NCBI GenBank assembly: GCA_951213105.1 | Contig: OX578142.1 | Location: forward strand, 114,449,065 to 114,513,064 | Origin: Amaurobius ferox | Taxonomy: Eukaryota; Arthropoda; Arachnida; Araneae; Amaurobiidae | Length of the DNA stretch: 64,000 bases | Direction of reading: 5' to 3' | In this document: positions 36,970 through 51,951 of the stretch, piece after piece | Layout of the letters: each line of letters begins with the position of its first letter | Position numbering within the stretch: the stretch's first letter is position 1 | Translations under genes and position numbers: made by a program | The notes under the pieces: generated by a model | Databases searched by the model: none | The model's input: the letters and a program-made list of their open reading frames with translations, nothing else | What the model was told of the DNA's origin: nothing

Positions 36970-37480
36970 ACACTAAAAGTCGTCAAAATCACATTAAAAG
37001 CCTGAGCGCTTTCGGACGTCAAACGTCAATCATCAGAGGCAAATGTGAAAAAAAAACGTGAAATATACATTGGCTTTCTTACCCAGTCAAACAAAATGTG
37101 CATGTGAAGTGCTAGAAAACACAATGAAAAATATTGGAATCTGAAACATTTAATTATAAAATTGATACAGAAGAAGTAAAATAATAACAAATTTAGATGT
37201 CTAAAAATTGAGACACGGATTTAACTCTCAAAGAGTCGAGAATGAGACGCAACGCAAAACTGATAATCTGCACAGGGTCGATATTTTATTTTTGATGCAT
37301 CAAATTCATAATTAAATGTTTCTCATTCCGATATTTTTTCTTGTGTAATCTAGCAATTCATATTCAAATTTCGTTTGCGGTTTTTGACTGGATGTAAAAA
37401 TCAAAGTATCGTCTCTGATGGACGTTTGACGTTCGAAAGCACTCTTGTACTATTAGGCTTTTAATGTGATTTTAACGTCC
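36970..37480. repeat. ~0.5-kb segment with inverted ends
   Basis: 36974-37032 and 37404-37473 are inverted relatives: AATCACATTAAAAGCCT faces AGGCTTTTAATGTGATT, and TTCGGACGTCAAACGTC faces GACGTTTGACGTTCGAA. A third copy of the CGTCCATCAGAGAC phrase follows at about 37480. It may be a foldback element; there is no target duplication. Confidence 0.65.
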
Positions 37481-37588
37481 ATCAGAGACACTTCGTCCAT
37501 CAAACAGACACTTTTATTATAAAGTTTATTTATGAGTGCTTACTCTTTAAAATTTAGTATTTCGACATGATGCCGTATATTTTATTAT

Positions 37589-38822
37589 TAACACTTTACA
37601 ACAAAGTTGAAAAGTGTTTATGACTTTGTTCATTCTGTCTGTCTGTCTGTCTGTCCGTTAGCACGATAACTGCCCTAAATATAACTTAATCAAAATGAAA
37701 TTTTAGTATGTTGTTCAGACGGTCTGTAGGACCTATGGGAATATAAATGAATAATATCACCCAATTAGTTTTGGATTGAACCCGGGTTGAAAAAATGAAA
37801 TACATTGAGCCCTATGGGACCTAATTTTTCAAACATTTTTTAAGCGGATTTAAAATTCACAAATTGCTTCGAAAATTTTAGATAATATTCAAATTGTTCC
37901 ATAAAATATATAAAAAAAAATTTCAGCGAAATATATTCAGTAGTTTTTTTAAATAAAAATTAAAATAATAATTACACCTCTGATATGAAACGATTACGTG
38001 ACCATGAAATGAAAAGATCACATGACCCACTTCAAAATGATATATGGCATCCATCTTGTTTCAAAATCGTGATTTTTTAAGTCTTTTTTAATTCATATTG
38101 AGTACAATATATTTGAGTTTAAATGATTATCCAAATTTGATTATTTATACAACGAAGCCTATTTTTCACTTATGTAAAATGTAAACAGCAAAATATGTAG
38201 AATGAGTTGTATTAGAATTGCTGTATTTCTTTAACACAAAATAATTTAGTCCATGGAGTTTCCATGGCTGATATGAAAGAAATATCTATTGATTTTATAA
38301 AGAGAAGGACGATTTTTTTCGATGAAGTTTTACGCATAGAGTTTAATTACTTGTAGCTCCATGGTCTTAATTTTTAAATAAAATAAATTATTATAGTATT
38401 GTGATGAATGACATGAATAGGAAATTATTTATGAATGAAATGCTGCTTTTATAGAGAGAGCCAGGCGTGTTATTTTTTCTATGACGTCATTTGAATGAAT
38501 TTCAGTTGTTTTCGATGAAGTTTTCAAATATAATAAATTATCTTAGTATTATGATAATTCTAAAATTATTACCGAGGAATGTATCACATTTTAGAGATGT
38601 TTAAACTAGACAATTTATATTTCAATGCCGTCATTTGAATGAAGTTCATTTTTTTCGATGAAGGTTTAAGTTTTCAAATAAAATAAATTAATGTAGTATT
38701 GTGATAAGTTTTAAAATATTACCGAGGAATGTATTGCACTTTAGATTTTTTTAAATAAAATTGCATTGAAGTTGGAAAGTGTTTCATAATCAATGCTTTA
38801 AGAATGATTGATCTTTCTTGTT
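37589..38822 (+). mobile_element. 1.3-kb hairpin-ended repeat, copy 3
   Basis: Begins TTAACACTTTACAACAAAG and ends TTGATCTTTCTTGTT. The microsatellite has one extra CTGT unit compared with other copies and an internal deletion of ~60 bp near 38104. The 3' hairpin has one change (AAGAAT for AAGCAT). Confidence 0.85.
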
Positions 38823-39683
38823 ACCTATACATTTGCTTTCTCAAGACAAAATAAAGCTTAGAATAAAATAGAAATCAGCAAATAGGAAAAAGGGCATGCA
38901 TTTACGTTCCGTGACATTTCTAAATTTGCGTTCACGTAGAAACCTTTTGCATGTGAGCTATATTGATTAAACAGTTAGGTTGCTAAATACATAAACAAGA
39001 ATGCCGATACATTATACTATTTGGAACACAAACATATGTTCAAAGGGTGCGAGAAATGTCAATAAGGGAAATTTTAAGAGAAGTTTTGAGCAACTAAAAT
39101 ATATATTTCTGCTGTTTTTCTGGGAAAATATATTATATTTCACAAAAATTAAAAGTAATGCAGTGCATATTTATTTGCGTATACCTAGAAAATGCTAATT
39201 GAAAACTTGCTATATTTATCCAAAATGAAACTGAATTGTACAGGCAACATAGTTGGCCTCGCTTTTGGAAGTTCAGCAACTGGCTTTAAACAAATATTTT
39301 CAATTTGAAAATTTGTTAAAACAAAATGCAAAATTATTTAATACTAGCCATTTTTCCCGAGCATACGAAATGACCTGTGGTTATTAAATGTGATACCTAC
39401 ACACTTCATCAAAGTTGTTGATCTTGTTATCTAAATATATAAAATACTTTTTGATTTACTCTTGAAAATAGTTCACATTTTATAATTCTGCTAACACCTT
39501 AAATGGGAAAATATATTCAATTTTATTTCGACACGCATTAAAAGGATTTAGTTATTTCATTTTGCGATTGGGCGAAAGGATATAAAATTATATTTTACTT
39601 TTTCTGGGTCTTGAATATCGTCTCCCCGGGACAAAATTATTTATTGTGAAATGATTTTTAATAATTAGACAATTTTTATCGCG
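38823..39683. other. No recognised feature
   Basis: AT-rich DNA without a supported gene or repeat. Confidence 0.4.
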
Positions 39684-39693
39684 ATATATATAT

Positions 39694-39790
<97 letters not shown>
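39684..39790. repeat. (TA)n tract
   Basis: About 107 bp of TA with an ACACA interruption near 39693. Borders the PLE fragment that follows. Confidence 0.95.
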
Positions 39791-39791
<1 letters not shown>

Positions 39792-39795
39792 TCCT

Positions 39796-40061
39796 CAAGT
39801 ACAATCTAAATGAAATATAATATAAAATCCAAGGAATAGTATATGTTCTTGTGACTTTAAGGTCTTCATTTCGGGATTCCATTTTTCCCCTGGCATACTG
39901 TTGATTGTTGTTTCGGGCGTGTAGTGGTTTCTGGGAGTGTTTCCTGGGATTAAAAGCATGCTTAAACCAGGAAAAGGGGTCGCAATCCCCCTTGATCTCT
40001 CTACAACCCCGTAAACACACAACTTCTAATTGTATTATTCCATTTTCAATTTCATTTTTTC
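39796..40061 (+). mobile_element. PLE 3' non-coding fragment between TA tracts
   Basis: It resembles 29830-30060: GGGTCGCAATCCCCCTTG versus GGGTCGCCATCCCCCTCT, preceded by a related TGTTTCCTGGG.../TGTTGCCCGGG... segment with ~25-bp spacing. Another TA tract (40064-40093) follows. No RT sequence is present. Confidence 0.6.
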
Positions 40062-40092
<31 letters not shown>

Positions 40093-40093
40093 C

Positions 40094-40615
<522 letters not shown>

Positions 40616-42107
40616 CTCATGTCCAAAAGTTAAGCATAGTTGTGAAAATTTCAGGAAAGCTATATCGGAATGGAAAGAAATGCAGTATGCGTATGTAATA
40701 GGGTTATAGAAAAAGAAAACAATGCAAAACAAGGATCATAACGACTTCTATTATCCAAAGAAAAGGGTTGAATGAAAAAGGGTCACAAAACAAGTGTCAA
40801 CTTCAGTGAAACAGCATGATTCGAACAATGTGATGCTGCAGTTTAATACGGTGTGTGGGAACCTCAGGTAGCCACACATGCTGCACAATGATTTCCCATA
40901 CTTTCGATGAGGATTTGGATGAGTTGTGTGCTCAATGAGTTCCAAGCCTCGCGGAAAGCATTTTTCAATGCCAGAACGGAGCTTGGTGCATAGCGGAGGT
41001 CTGCAAGATGTCACCCGAGCATATACCACACATGCTCTATTGAATTCAGATCAGGAGAGTTGGCAGGCCACTGCATGTGCTGGATAACTTCAGTTTGAAG
41101 GAAGTCGTTGACTAAGGTCGCACGGTCAGGAGGCACATTATCATCCATAAATATGAAATCAAGACCAACAGCACCTCGAAACAATCGAACGGTTGGCCCA
41201 AGGACTTCGTCTCTGTATCTTTGACCGTTAACCCATCCCTTGTCAAAGATGTGGAGGTCTATGCGGTCGTCCATCATGATGCCTACCCAGACCATGACTC
41301 CTCCAAACGGAAAACGATGTCTTTCCGTGATGTTTCCCGGGTGAAAACGCGTTCCACGTTCTTTTCAGATCGTGGTACGATGAGAATCAATTTGTAGGCT
41401 AAATCTGGACTCGTCACTGAACATGACATTGTCCCACTGTTGTCCACCCCACTGCTGATGTTCCAAACTCCACTGTAAACGAGTGCGTTTCTGTGCAGAT
41501 GTCAGGGAAATGCAAACTGCTGGCCGTCTGCCATAGAGACCAACGTGTCTGAGTCTTCTGTAAACAGTTTATCTCGAAACAGTGACTCCTGTGGCGTCTG
41601 TCAGGGCTGAACCCAGTTGTCTGGCGGAACGGTTCCTCTGACGTCGAGCAGTTATCCCCAAATATCGGTCTTGCCGAGCGGTTGTTATCCTTAACTGACC
41701 TGGTACTGGTCGTCGGGTAACATCTTCAGTGGTTTGGAACTTCTGCCACAGTCTGGAGATCACACACTGAGGGACATTCAGAATTCGAGAAGCTTCGGTT
41801 TGGGATCGACCGGATTCCAGCATTCAAATAATTCATTCCTCCAAAAACATGTCCAGTTGGCATCTTTGTGACATATTTCGTCCTTTTTTATTGTTAACAA
41901 AGCACCGTACCATAGCAATTGAGGAATTATGCCTCAACTGGCTATGTTGATCGAGTCCGTTTTATACTCGTTCCGACGTGCGCCGGTGCTTTGCGAAAGC
42001 CGACGCCGACTGATTTGTCTTGCATGTGCACAATGATTCACCTCCATCCTACGATTCTCCACAACTGATTGTGAACCACAGTATCCATATTAACTCCGAA
42101 TTTTTCG

Positions 42108-42111
<4 letters not shown>
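40616..42111 (-). mobile_element. Tc1-like DNA transposon (dead)
   Basis: About 1.5 kb between (TA)n tracts at 40509-40615 and 42112-42139, with a Tc1-type transposase pseudogene on the minus strand. The 40616 end (CATGTCCAAAAGTTAAGCAT) looks like an element terminus, but the other end shows no inverted match, so one terminus may be lost. Tc1 elements insert at TA, so lying between TA tracts fits. Confidence 0.8.
40864..41874 (-). pseudogene. Tc1-like transposase, inactivated by in-frame stops
   Basis: A single frame from ATG at 41874 to a final stop at 40864 spans 337 codons, the usual Tc1 transposase length. In order it has an N-terminal paired-like helix-turn-helix (SGRSQTEASRILNVPQ), a second one (around RQRNRSARQLG), FSDESRF with the first catalytic Asp (about 41380), FMDDN with the second Asp (about 41145) and SPDLNSIEHVW with the catalytic Glu (about 41035). 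Spacing fits DD34E. Five premature stops interrupt the frame: two near the N terminus, TAA at 41569, TGA at about 41365 and TGA at 41011. No frameshift was needed to read it through. Confidence 0.92.

Positions 42112-42139
<28 letters not shown>
42112..42139. repeat. (TA)n tract followed by (ATA)n
   Basis: Short TA tract between the Tc1-like element and PLE copy B, followed by a run of ATA to about 42155. Confidence 0.95.
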
Positions 42140-42154
<15 letters not shown>

Positions 42155-42539
42155 AGTTTGAAAGTCCAATGAAAGAAAAGTGAGAAGCTGCAACTCGATA
42201 AACCTAACTTTCTAAAACACCCACAAAATAAAAGTATAAACAGCAAATCTTCAATCAAATGGAAAAAAATACAAATTAGGAGTCATCAAGTTAAAAAAAA
42301 TCAACACATTTCAATGGTATGGAAACAAATATAGAAAAACATAAAAAATCAAGCATTATTGCTATACACGTTGACAAGGGCAAAGCCTTTAAAAATGCTA
42401 ATGTTCCCTTCGCAAAACTCTTCTTCTAATCCAAGTATTTTGACGAAACAAGCACAAAAAATGTATGTTTCTGAAGAAATAGATAGATTATATCTATAAA
42501 CTATTTCTATTTGGACAACATACATAAAGAAGGAGAAAT

Positions 42540-42645
42540 AAAAGAAAACATGCATAAAAGAAAACATAATAAAAGAGAAAACATGCATAAAAGAAAACAT
42601 AATAAAAGAGAAAACATAATAAAACATAATAAAAGAAAACTTGCT
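42540..42645. repeat. Purine-rich minisatellite in PLE copy B
   Basis: AAAAGAAAACAT followed by GCATAAAAG or AATAAAAGAG alternates about five times, with periods near 17 and 33 bp. It creates spurious open frames on both strands. Confidence 0.85.
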
Positions 42646-42930
42646 ATAAAATGCACAGCATTTGCTCGAACTAGTCGAAACCTGGAACCCTGAATGAAGA
42701 GACCAGTGTTGGCATTCACAAAGAAAAAATAAATGATCTACTGTTGCCATTTGTAAGAAATGAAAAACAGTAATGCGAAAAATCAAGAGAAAGTAATAAT
42801 ATACAAAACGAGCTGCAAAAAGTGGGGCTAATAAAATTAAGGCTGACGTTGAAGAGGATGTAAAAATAAAAGTATTAATAATACAAGAGAATGGAGATGT
42901 CTAGCTAATATAAGATACTATGAATAGAAT

Positions 42931-45023
<2,093 letters not shown>

Positions 45024-45028
45024 TTATT

Positions 45029-45029
45029 C

Positions 45030-45053
<24 letters not shown>
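45029..45053. repeat. (TA)n tract at 5' border of PLE copy B
   Basis: About 25 bp of TA immediately upstream (minus strand) of the start of the copy B frame. Confidence 0.95.
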
Positions 45054-45060
<7 letters not shown>

Positions 45061-45250
45061 ATGTAAGAATAAAAAATTCAAACAATATTAACATCACCAT
45101 AGAAGCAAAACCACGGCCATTATGCCAATAAGAGAAAAGAACAGCACTGGTCCAAATTCGATGATTAATCAGAATTAAATTCATCTTCAGGTCTGAGTAT
45201 TTAATTCTAATTAACCCAAACAAATGCTTGTTTCAGATTCAGCAATAGTA
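45054..45250. repeat. PLE-related non-coding segment
   Basis: Resembles 33640-33760 and, inverted, 33407-33440: ATTAACATCACCATAGAAGC, ACCACGGCCATTATGCC and ACAGCACTGG. Likely a terminal region of a PLE abutting copy B. Confidence 0.6.
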
Positions 45251-45761
45251 CATCACTATAAATGCTCAAACTCAGATTACAGGCATCAAAAGATGAAAAA
45301 ATGAAGATAAGAAAATTTGTATTACCATGTGGCATGAACCCTTCTTCTTTCACCACATGTATACGCGATCAACCTCAACAACTTAAATTATCTGGACGCA
45401 CCGGAATGAACAAGTCGAAATACAACCAGGGAGGCAGTACGAACGTCCACAGCTACACTCCCAGACCTGTCCAGTAAGTCAGAGCAGGAGACAGGACTAT
45501 TACCCGTATAAGCAAAAAGGAATGTGAGCATTAAGCAAACATGAAAATTTTTACTAAACAAGAGATTCATTGACGGAATGGATAAACGAGGATGCCACTA
45601 TACACCATTATAAGGGCTCTCAAATCGTAGTTTCAAACTGGCTAAAGTTACAATTTTTTTTAGCGAAAATTAAATTGAAAACATTAATATTAATGTATCT
45701 TATTTTCCGATTTTTTGATTTTACTAATTTTTTTTTTTTTATTATTTTTTTTTTTTTTATG
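45251..45761. other. Unassigned segment between PLE pieces
   Basis: A moderately GC-richer stretch at 45310-45490 has a 71-residue plus-strand frame with no recognised domain. The end (45720-45765) is T-rich. Confidence 0.35.
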
Positions 45762-46190
45762 TTAATCACTATAATTGGGAAAGTTTTCTTGGATGTTATC
45801 GAGTGGAAGTTGATACACTGAGTTAATAATTTTAATAACGAATTTGGGAGGATATGCATTATTAGTCGCTGTATTCAATAATTCCATAAAATGTGCTAAT
45901 TTATAATTTTCAACACAAATTGTATTGATTCTAAGAACCTGGTTTATTATAATATTTCTAAAAACAGATATATGCAGACAAGAGTCAAAATGTTGAATTC
46001 TTGATGTAATAAATTTAAAATCTTGTCTTTTATCATACAAGTTTATAACCATATTGCAATTTTGTAAATTGAATTTTAAATCTAAAAAGTTTGCAACATT
46101 AGAGTCATTATTACTTGCATTTAATTGTAAACTATTAGGATTAAAGTTAAATTCTATAGGGATATGATATGTCATCTAAATATCTAAACA
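45762..46190 (-). pseudogene. C-terminal fragment of a third Penelope-like RT
   Basis: The 137-residue frame contains F-L-D-L-K-F, NLYDKRQDFKFITSRIQHFDSC and VFRNIIINQVLRIN. These align with NNLYDKKDFFYFNINKILPF and LFRNIILNQLFRI of copy B and with the post-YVDD region of copy A, but sequence divergence marks a separate family. The 5' side stops at the (CA)n/(TA)n tract (46195-46291), so the catalytic domain is missing. Confidence 0.75.
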
Positions 46191-46194
46191 TGTG

Positions 46195-46964
<770 letters not shown>

Positions 46965-47597
46965 GTAACCGCTAAAGCTCGAAAGTCGTTAATGTGCACA
47001 TTACCTAGCTAATCTGCAGATTAACTGATTTGCTCCGTTAACGTGCGGAATCAAGAGTTTTCCGCATTTTACCTAGGTAATGTGCACATTACCACCTTCA
47101 GTATAATTAAAGTTCAAAAGTTTGTTTCTCTCATTTCCTTTCCCTACTCCTTCCCCCTCTCCCTTCACTTTTAGTTTGGTTTCGCCAGCGTCTTGTCGTC
47201 GCCGGTTGTTTTTATTTCTCATAATTTGCGTCGACTGCCAGTGCGTAGCATAGCTAATTTTGTTTCAAATTCGTTTCTGCCTGTTAGCGCGTGAATTTGT
47301 GTCGTGATTTTTTTTTAAAGCAAATAAATTTAGCTCCTATTATGCAAGCAAGCACCGAATTGGTTTGATCGTATTAACTTGATTCTTTAGAAACGTTACT
47401 GTTGTTCCAGCAAAGATTTTATTTTCACTTTAACGAGTGCCTAGTAGGTAATGTGCAGATTATCTGGGTAATTTGCTGATTACTTAGGTAAATTGAGAAA
47501 TGAAACAATTTTCGGCACTTTAACGGATTACCCTAGTTAATCTGCACATTACCTAGATAATCTGTAGAATAACTTATTTCTGCACTTTATCGGTAAC
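46965..47597. mobile_element. 633-bp element with palindrome-rich inverted ends
   Basis: The left end GTAACCGCTAAAG and right end (read inward) GTTACCGATAAAG are inverted relatives, and CCGTTAA[C/A]GTGC recurs inside both. Between them lie self-complementary blocks: GGTAATGTGCACATTACC at about 47074-47091 is an 18-bp perfect palindrome, and TAATCTGCAGATTA is another at about 47010. ATAT flanks both sides (46961-46964 and 47598-47601), a possible 4-bp target duplication in AT-rich surroundings. No transposase is present. Superfamily not recognised. Confidence 0.75.
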
Positions 47598-48234
47598 ATA
47601 TATACAAAAATCGGAGGCTTTTAAGTTTGGCGATTTATCGCTCTTTCTCTCATGTCTTCCAATGTCCTATGTCTCAGCTTTTATGCAATTAATCGTGGGT
47701 TAATATGATATAAAACGGGCATGTTTAACATTAACCGCTTGGGGTTCGTTTTTGTTCCATAATATTCTATGCATATAAGCGGGGTAGGCGAATATCTTTT
47801 ACCGGATTAAATAGGGCCGACTTTATTTCCCTTTAGACGTTATTCAACCGTAGTATTAACTTATCATTAGATGTCTGGCACGGAAATGAACTTTATCTAT
47901 CAAAGCATATCGCAACAGACATATTTTTGACAGTTAAATGTCGATTATTTGGATAGCACAATATCGACCACGTAAAAGCCGACATGTTATAAAGTCCACG
48001 CTTGTCTCTAATAACAATGCTTTGAATATAACTTCGGAACAATTTCCTTCACTTTCGAAAGGAAAGTAATGATAAAGTCCCCTGTCGGAAAGACGCAAAT
48101 GTAATTCGTCATTCTGTCAAATTTCTTCGTTGCAAAGCTTTTCAAAAAGACTCTTTTCCAAAACAAACATGTAAATAGACTAAAAGGTATATATACGTAG
48201 CTTACATGAGAAATGATCTATGAAAAGCGAGACT
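47598..48234. other. No recognised feature
   Basis: Mixed-composition DNA without an identifiable gene or repeat. Confidence 0.4.
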
Positions 48235-49640
48235 GAAACTCGGCAATGATGGAGCTGAACACATCGATTTATCTCTTCATCAATATCAATATCGAAAGAA
48301 ATATATCGATGTAGAAGAATGTGTTTCTTCCTGTGTGTAGATACATTTATTTGTTGCGAAACTTCTTATTAACAGATGTAATGGAGATAATAATACCGTT
48401 ATAGGTTTTCATTGTGCATCGCAACACAAAAAATATTTAATGTTGTCAGTACATGACTTTCACTACATAATGCAATAACTTTACTTATATCAAGCCAAAA
48501 TAATGGTGTACGATATCCACCATCCAATGATCTTGACAATGGATTAATACCTCGTAAATTGAAATTTGGTGCATTTCGAAACATATGAATTCAAACTCGG
48601 CAATGATGGCGTTGAACACATCGATTTATCTCTTCATCAATATCAATATCGAAAGAAATACATCGATGTAGAAGAATGTGTTTCTTCCTGTGTGTAGATA
48701 GTTTATTTATCGCGAAACTTCTTATTAACAGATGTAATGGAGATAATAATACCGTTATAGGTTTTCATTGTGCATCGCAACACAAAAAATATTTAATGTG
48801 GGCAGTACATGACTTTCGATACATAATGCAATAACTTTACTTATATCACGCCAAAATAATGGTGTACGATATCCACCACCCAATGATCTTGACAATGAAT
48901 TAATAATACCTCGTAAATTGAAATTTGGTGCATTTTGAAACATATGAATGCAAACTCGGCAATGATGCGTTGAACACATCGATTTATCTCTTCATCAATA
49001 TCAATATCGAAAGAAATATATCGATGTAGAAGAATGTGTTTCTTCCTGTGTGTAGATACGTTTATTTATCGCGAAACTTCTTATTAACAGATGTAATGGA
49101 GATGATAATATCGCTATACGATTTCATTGTGCATTACAGCACAAAAAATCCTAACGTGGGCAGCACATGATTTTCACTACATAATGCAATAACTTTACTT
49201 ATTCCACGCCAAAATAATGGTGTACGATATCCACATTCCAATAATCTTGACAATAAATCAATACCTCGTAAATTGAAATTTAGTGCATTTCGCAACATAT
49301 GAATCCAAACTCGGCAATGATGGAGTTGAACGCATCGATTTATCTCTTCATCAATATCAATACCGAAAGAAATATATCGATGTAGAAGAATGTGTTTCTT
49401 CCTTTGCATAGATACATTTCTTTGTTGCGAAACTTCTTAGCAGATGTAATGGAGACGATAATACTGCTAGCTATTGGTTTTCATTATGCGTTGCAACACA
49501 AAAAAATCTAATATGGGTAGCACATGACTTTCACTGAAATAACTTTAATACTGCCTTATTTTACGCAGAAATAATGGTATACAATATTCACAGCCCAAAG
49601 AAATTCAATGCTTTTGGCAACTTAGTGGAAAATCCTCATA
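48235..49640 (-). repeat. ~357-bp tandem array with coding-like content
   Basis: Units start with CGGCAATGATGG-type sequence at 48241, 48598, 48957 and 49312 (periods 357, 359 and 355), the last one decaying after about 49560. On the minus strand each unit can encode a related peptide with H-H-C-R-V-W/C-I-H-M, NFNLRGI, GYRTPLFW and ISKVIALC segments. Indels break the frame between units (open parts: 49409-49134, 48979-48755, 48584-48399). This may be an amplified exon fragment of an unknown gene or element; no family recognised. Confidence 0.75.
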
Positions 49641-49782
49641 AAAATACAGTTAACTGTTAATGAATAAAATAAATGGCTATTGGCGAATTCTTTGGCGTCA
49701 AAATGCACAAATACAGAGGGTGTTTGTTCGCACATTTTTGTAACGATTTTGAAAAAAATATATATAAACAACGATAAGAATT

Positions 49783-51951
49783 TTATTTTCTAATATCTTC
49801 AGTCTGATGGTTCTTTTGTTGAACTATCATTTTCCATCTTGATTTCCAAGATTAAAGAGCTTTTCTTAAAATATCAAGGTTGATGTTGTTGCACTCCTTC
49901 ACCACAATCTTCCAGAGTCCATCCAATGTTTTGCGATGCCGCTCATAAAGAGCTTGTTTTAAAAGTCCAAATGCACAGTAATCCATAGGAGACACGTCGA
50001 GGGGCGTGGATGGGATGCATTTAAATGGAATAGCCTCAAATCAGGTTTCATGTCTCATTTTTTCAAAAAGTATAAAAATAGATTTAGAAGTTTGGCAGGT
50101 AGCCTTATCCGGATGGAATTTAGCACAGTGAAGATTGTTTGGGTAAAGTGATGGAATGTCTTTTTCGAGAACAGGCGTTAAAACATATTTCTGATAGTAA
50201 TCCGAGTTAATTTTGACATTTTTTTCTGCTTTCCTTATTTTAAACTTTCCGTTGTAAGAGAAACCAGCAATAACCATAAAACCTTCAGCAAAACTTTCTT
50301 TGTTTTCTCTTAACCAACAGTTTAGGACTTTTTCTCCTTTTTCTCGGTAGTAAATTGATTTTTTTCTATTGCAATCAGAAAAATATATCCAAGCCTCATC
50401 AATTATAACTATATATTTCCATTTCTCACCTGCCAAATAATTTTCATACAACAGTCTGCATACAGTCGTACGCTAAGAAACATGTTTTGGCGTTAGGCGA
50501 TGAATATCGTGTTTTTTTAACACTTTACAACAAAGTTGAAAAGTGTTTATGACTTTGTTCATTCTGTCTCTCTGTCTGTCCGTTAGCCCGATAACTGCCA
50601 TAAAAGTGACTTAATCAAAATGAAATTTTAGTATGTTGTTCAGACGGTCTGTAGGACCTATGGGAATATAAATGAATAATATCACCCAATTAGTTTTGGA
50701 TTGAACCCGGGTTGAAAAAAGGAAATACTTTGAGCCCTATGGGACCTAATTTTTCAAACATTTTTTAAGCGGATTTCAAATTCACAAATTGCTTCGAAAA
50801 TTTTAGGTAATATTCAAATTGTTCCATAAAATATATAAGAAAAAATTCAGTGAAATATATTCAGTACTTTTTTAAATAAAAATTAAAATAATAATAACAC
50901 CTCTTATATGAAGCGATCACGTGACCATGATATGAAAATATCACGTGACCCACTTCAAAATGATATATGGCATCCATCTTGTCTCAAAATCGTGATTTTT
51001 AAAGTTCTTTTTAATTCATATTGAGTGTTGTATCTGTCCTACAACTACTTTATTTTTGATTAAATTCTGTGCATTTACATACTGAAACAACGCAATTACA
51101 ATATATTTGAGTTTAAATGCTCATCCAAATTTGATTATTTCTACAACGAAGCCTATTTTTCACCTATGTAAAATGTAAACAGCAAAATATGTAGAATGAG
51201 TTGTATTAGAATTGCTGTATTTCTTTAACACAATATCATTTAGTTCATGGAGTCTGCGTAGCTGATATGAATGAAATATTCATTGATTTTATAAAGAGAA
51301 GGACGATTTTTTTCGGTGAAGTTTTACGCATAGCGTTTAATTACTTGTAGCTCCATGGTCCTAATTTTGAAAAAAATAAATTATTATAGTATTGTGATGA
51401 ATGACATGAATGGGAAATTATTTATGAATGAAATGCTGCTTTTATAGAGAGTGCCAGGCGTGTTATTTTTTCTATGACGTCATTTGAATGAATTTCAGTT
51501 GTTTTCGATGAAGTTTTCAAATATAATAAATTATCGTAGTATTATGATAATTCTAAAATTATTACCGAGGAATATATCACATTTTAGAGATGTTTAAACC
51601 AGGCATTTTATATGTCAATGCCATCATTTGAATGAAGTTCATTTTTTTCGATGAAGGTTTAAGTTTTCAAATATAATAAATTAATGTAGTATTTTGATAA
51701 GTTTTAAAATATTACCGAGGAATGTATTGCATTTTAGACTTGTTTAAATGAAATTGTATTAAAGTTGGAAAGTGTTTCATAATCAATGCTTTAAGCATTG
51801 ATCTTTCTTGTTTATTAATTATGTCACTTATTTTACGTGTAGAAATATTAAAACCATGCTTTTCATATCTTTTTTAATAATCGAGTATTTATTTCTCTTC
51901 GTAAAGCACAAAAATATGACTTTCGATCCATTGTTTATTTTCCTGCGACAT
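49783..51951 (-). pseudogene. Mariner-type transposase, interrupted and inactivated
   Basis: The N-terminal piece (51951 down to about 51813) starts MSQENKQWIE and includes a helix-turn-helix-like FNISTRKISDI with two stops. After the inserted repeat, the rest (50517 to 49783) continues HDIHRLTPKHV, then IIDEAW with the first Asp (about 50400), FHPDKATC with the second Asp (about 50105) and SPMDYCAFGLLK with the third (about 49970). Stops occur at about 50462, 50041 and 49865. I count 41 residues between the last two Asp, the spacing known for the rosa-type DD41D mariners. The Gln usual before the second Asp is Pro here. The protein cannot be active. Confidence 0.85.
50518..51812 (+). mobile_element. 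1.3-kb hairpin-ended repeat, copy 4, nested in mariner
   Basis: Runs from TTAACACTTTACAACAAAG to TTGATCTTTCTTGTT and lies inside the transposase frame. Flanking mariner sequence (GAATATCGTG before, TTTATTAATTATG after) joins through a T run without target duplication. This fixes the repeat's true ends. Confidence 0.92.

Noticed and set aside
42500..42720. Hammerhead ribozyme in the PLE non-coding region
   Set aside because: PLEs can carry these, but I could not find the CTGATGA and GAAA boxes in correct order with pairing stems in this or the other PLE segments.
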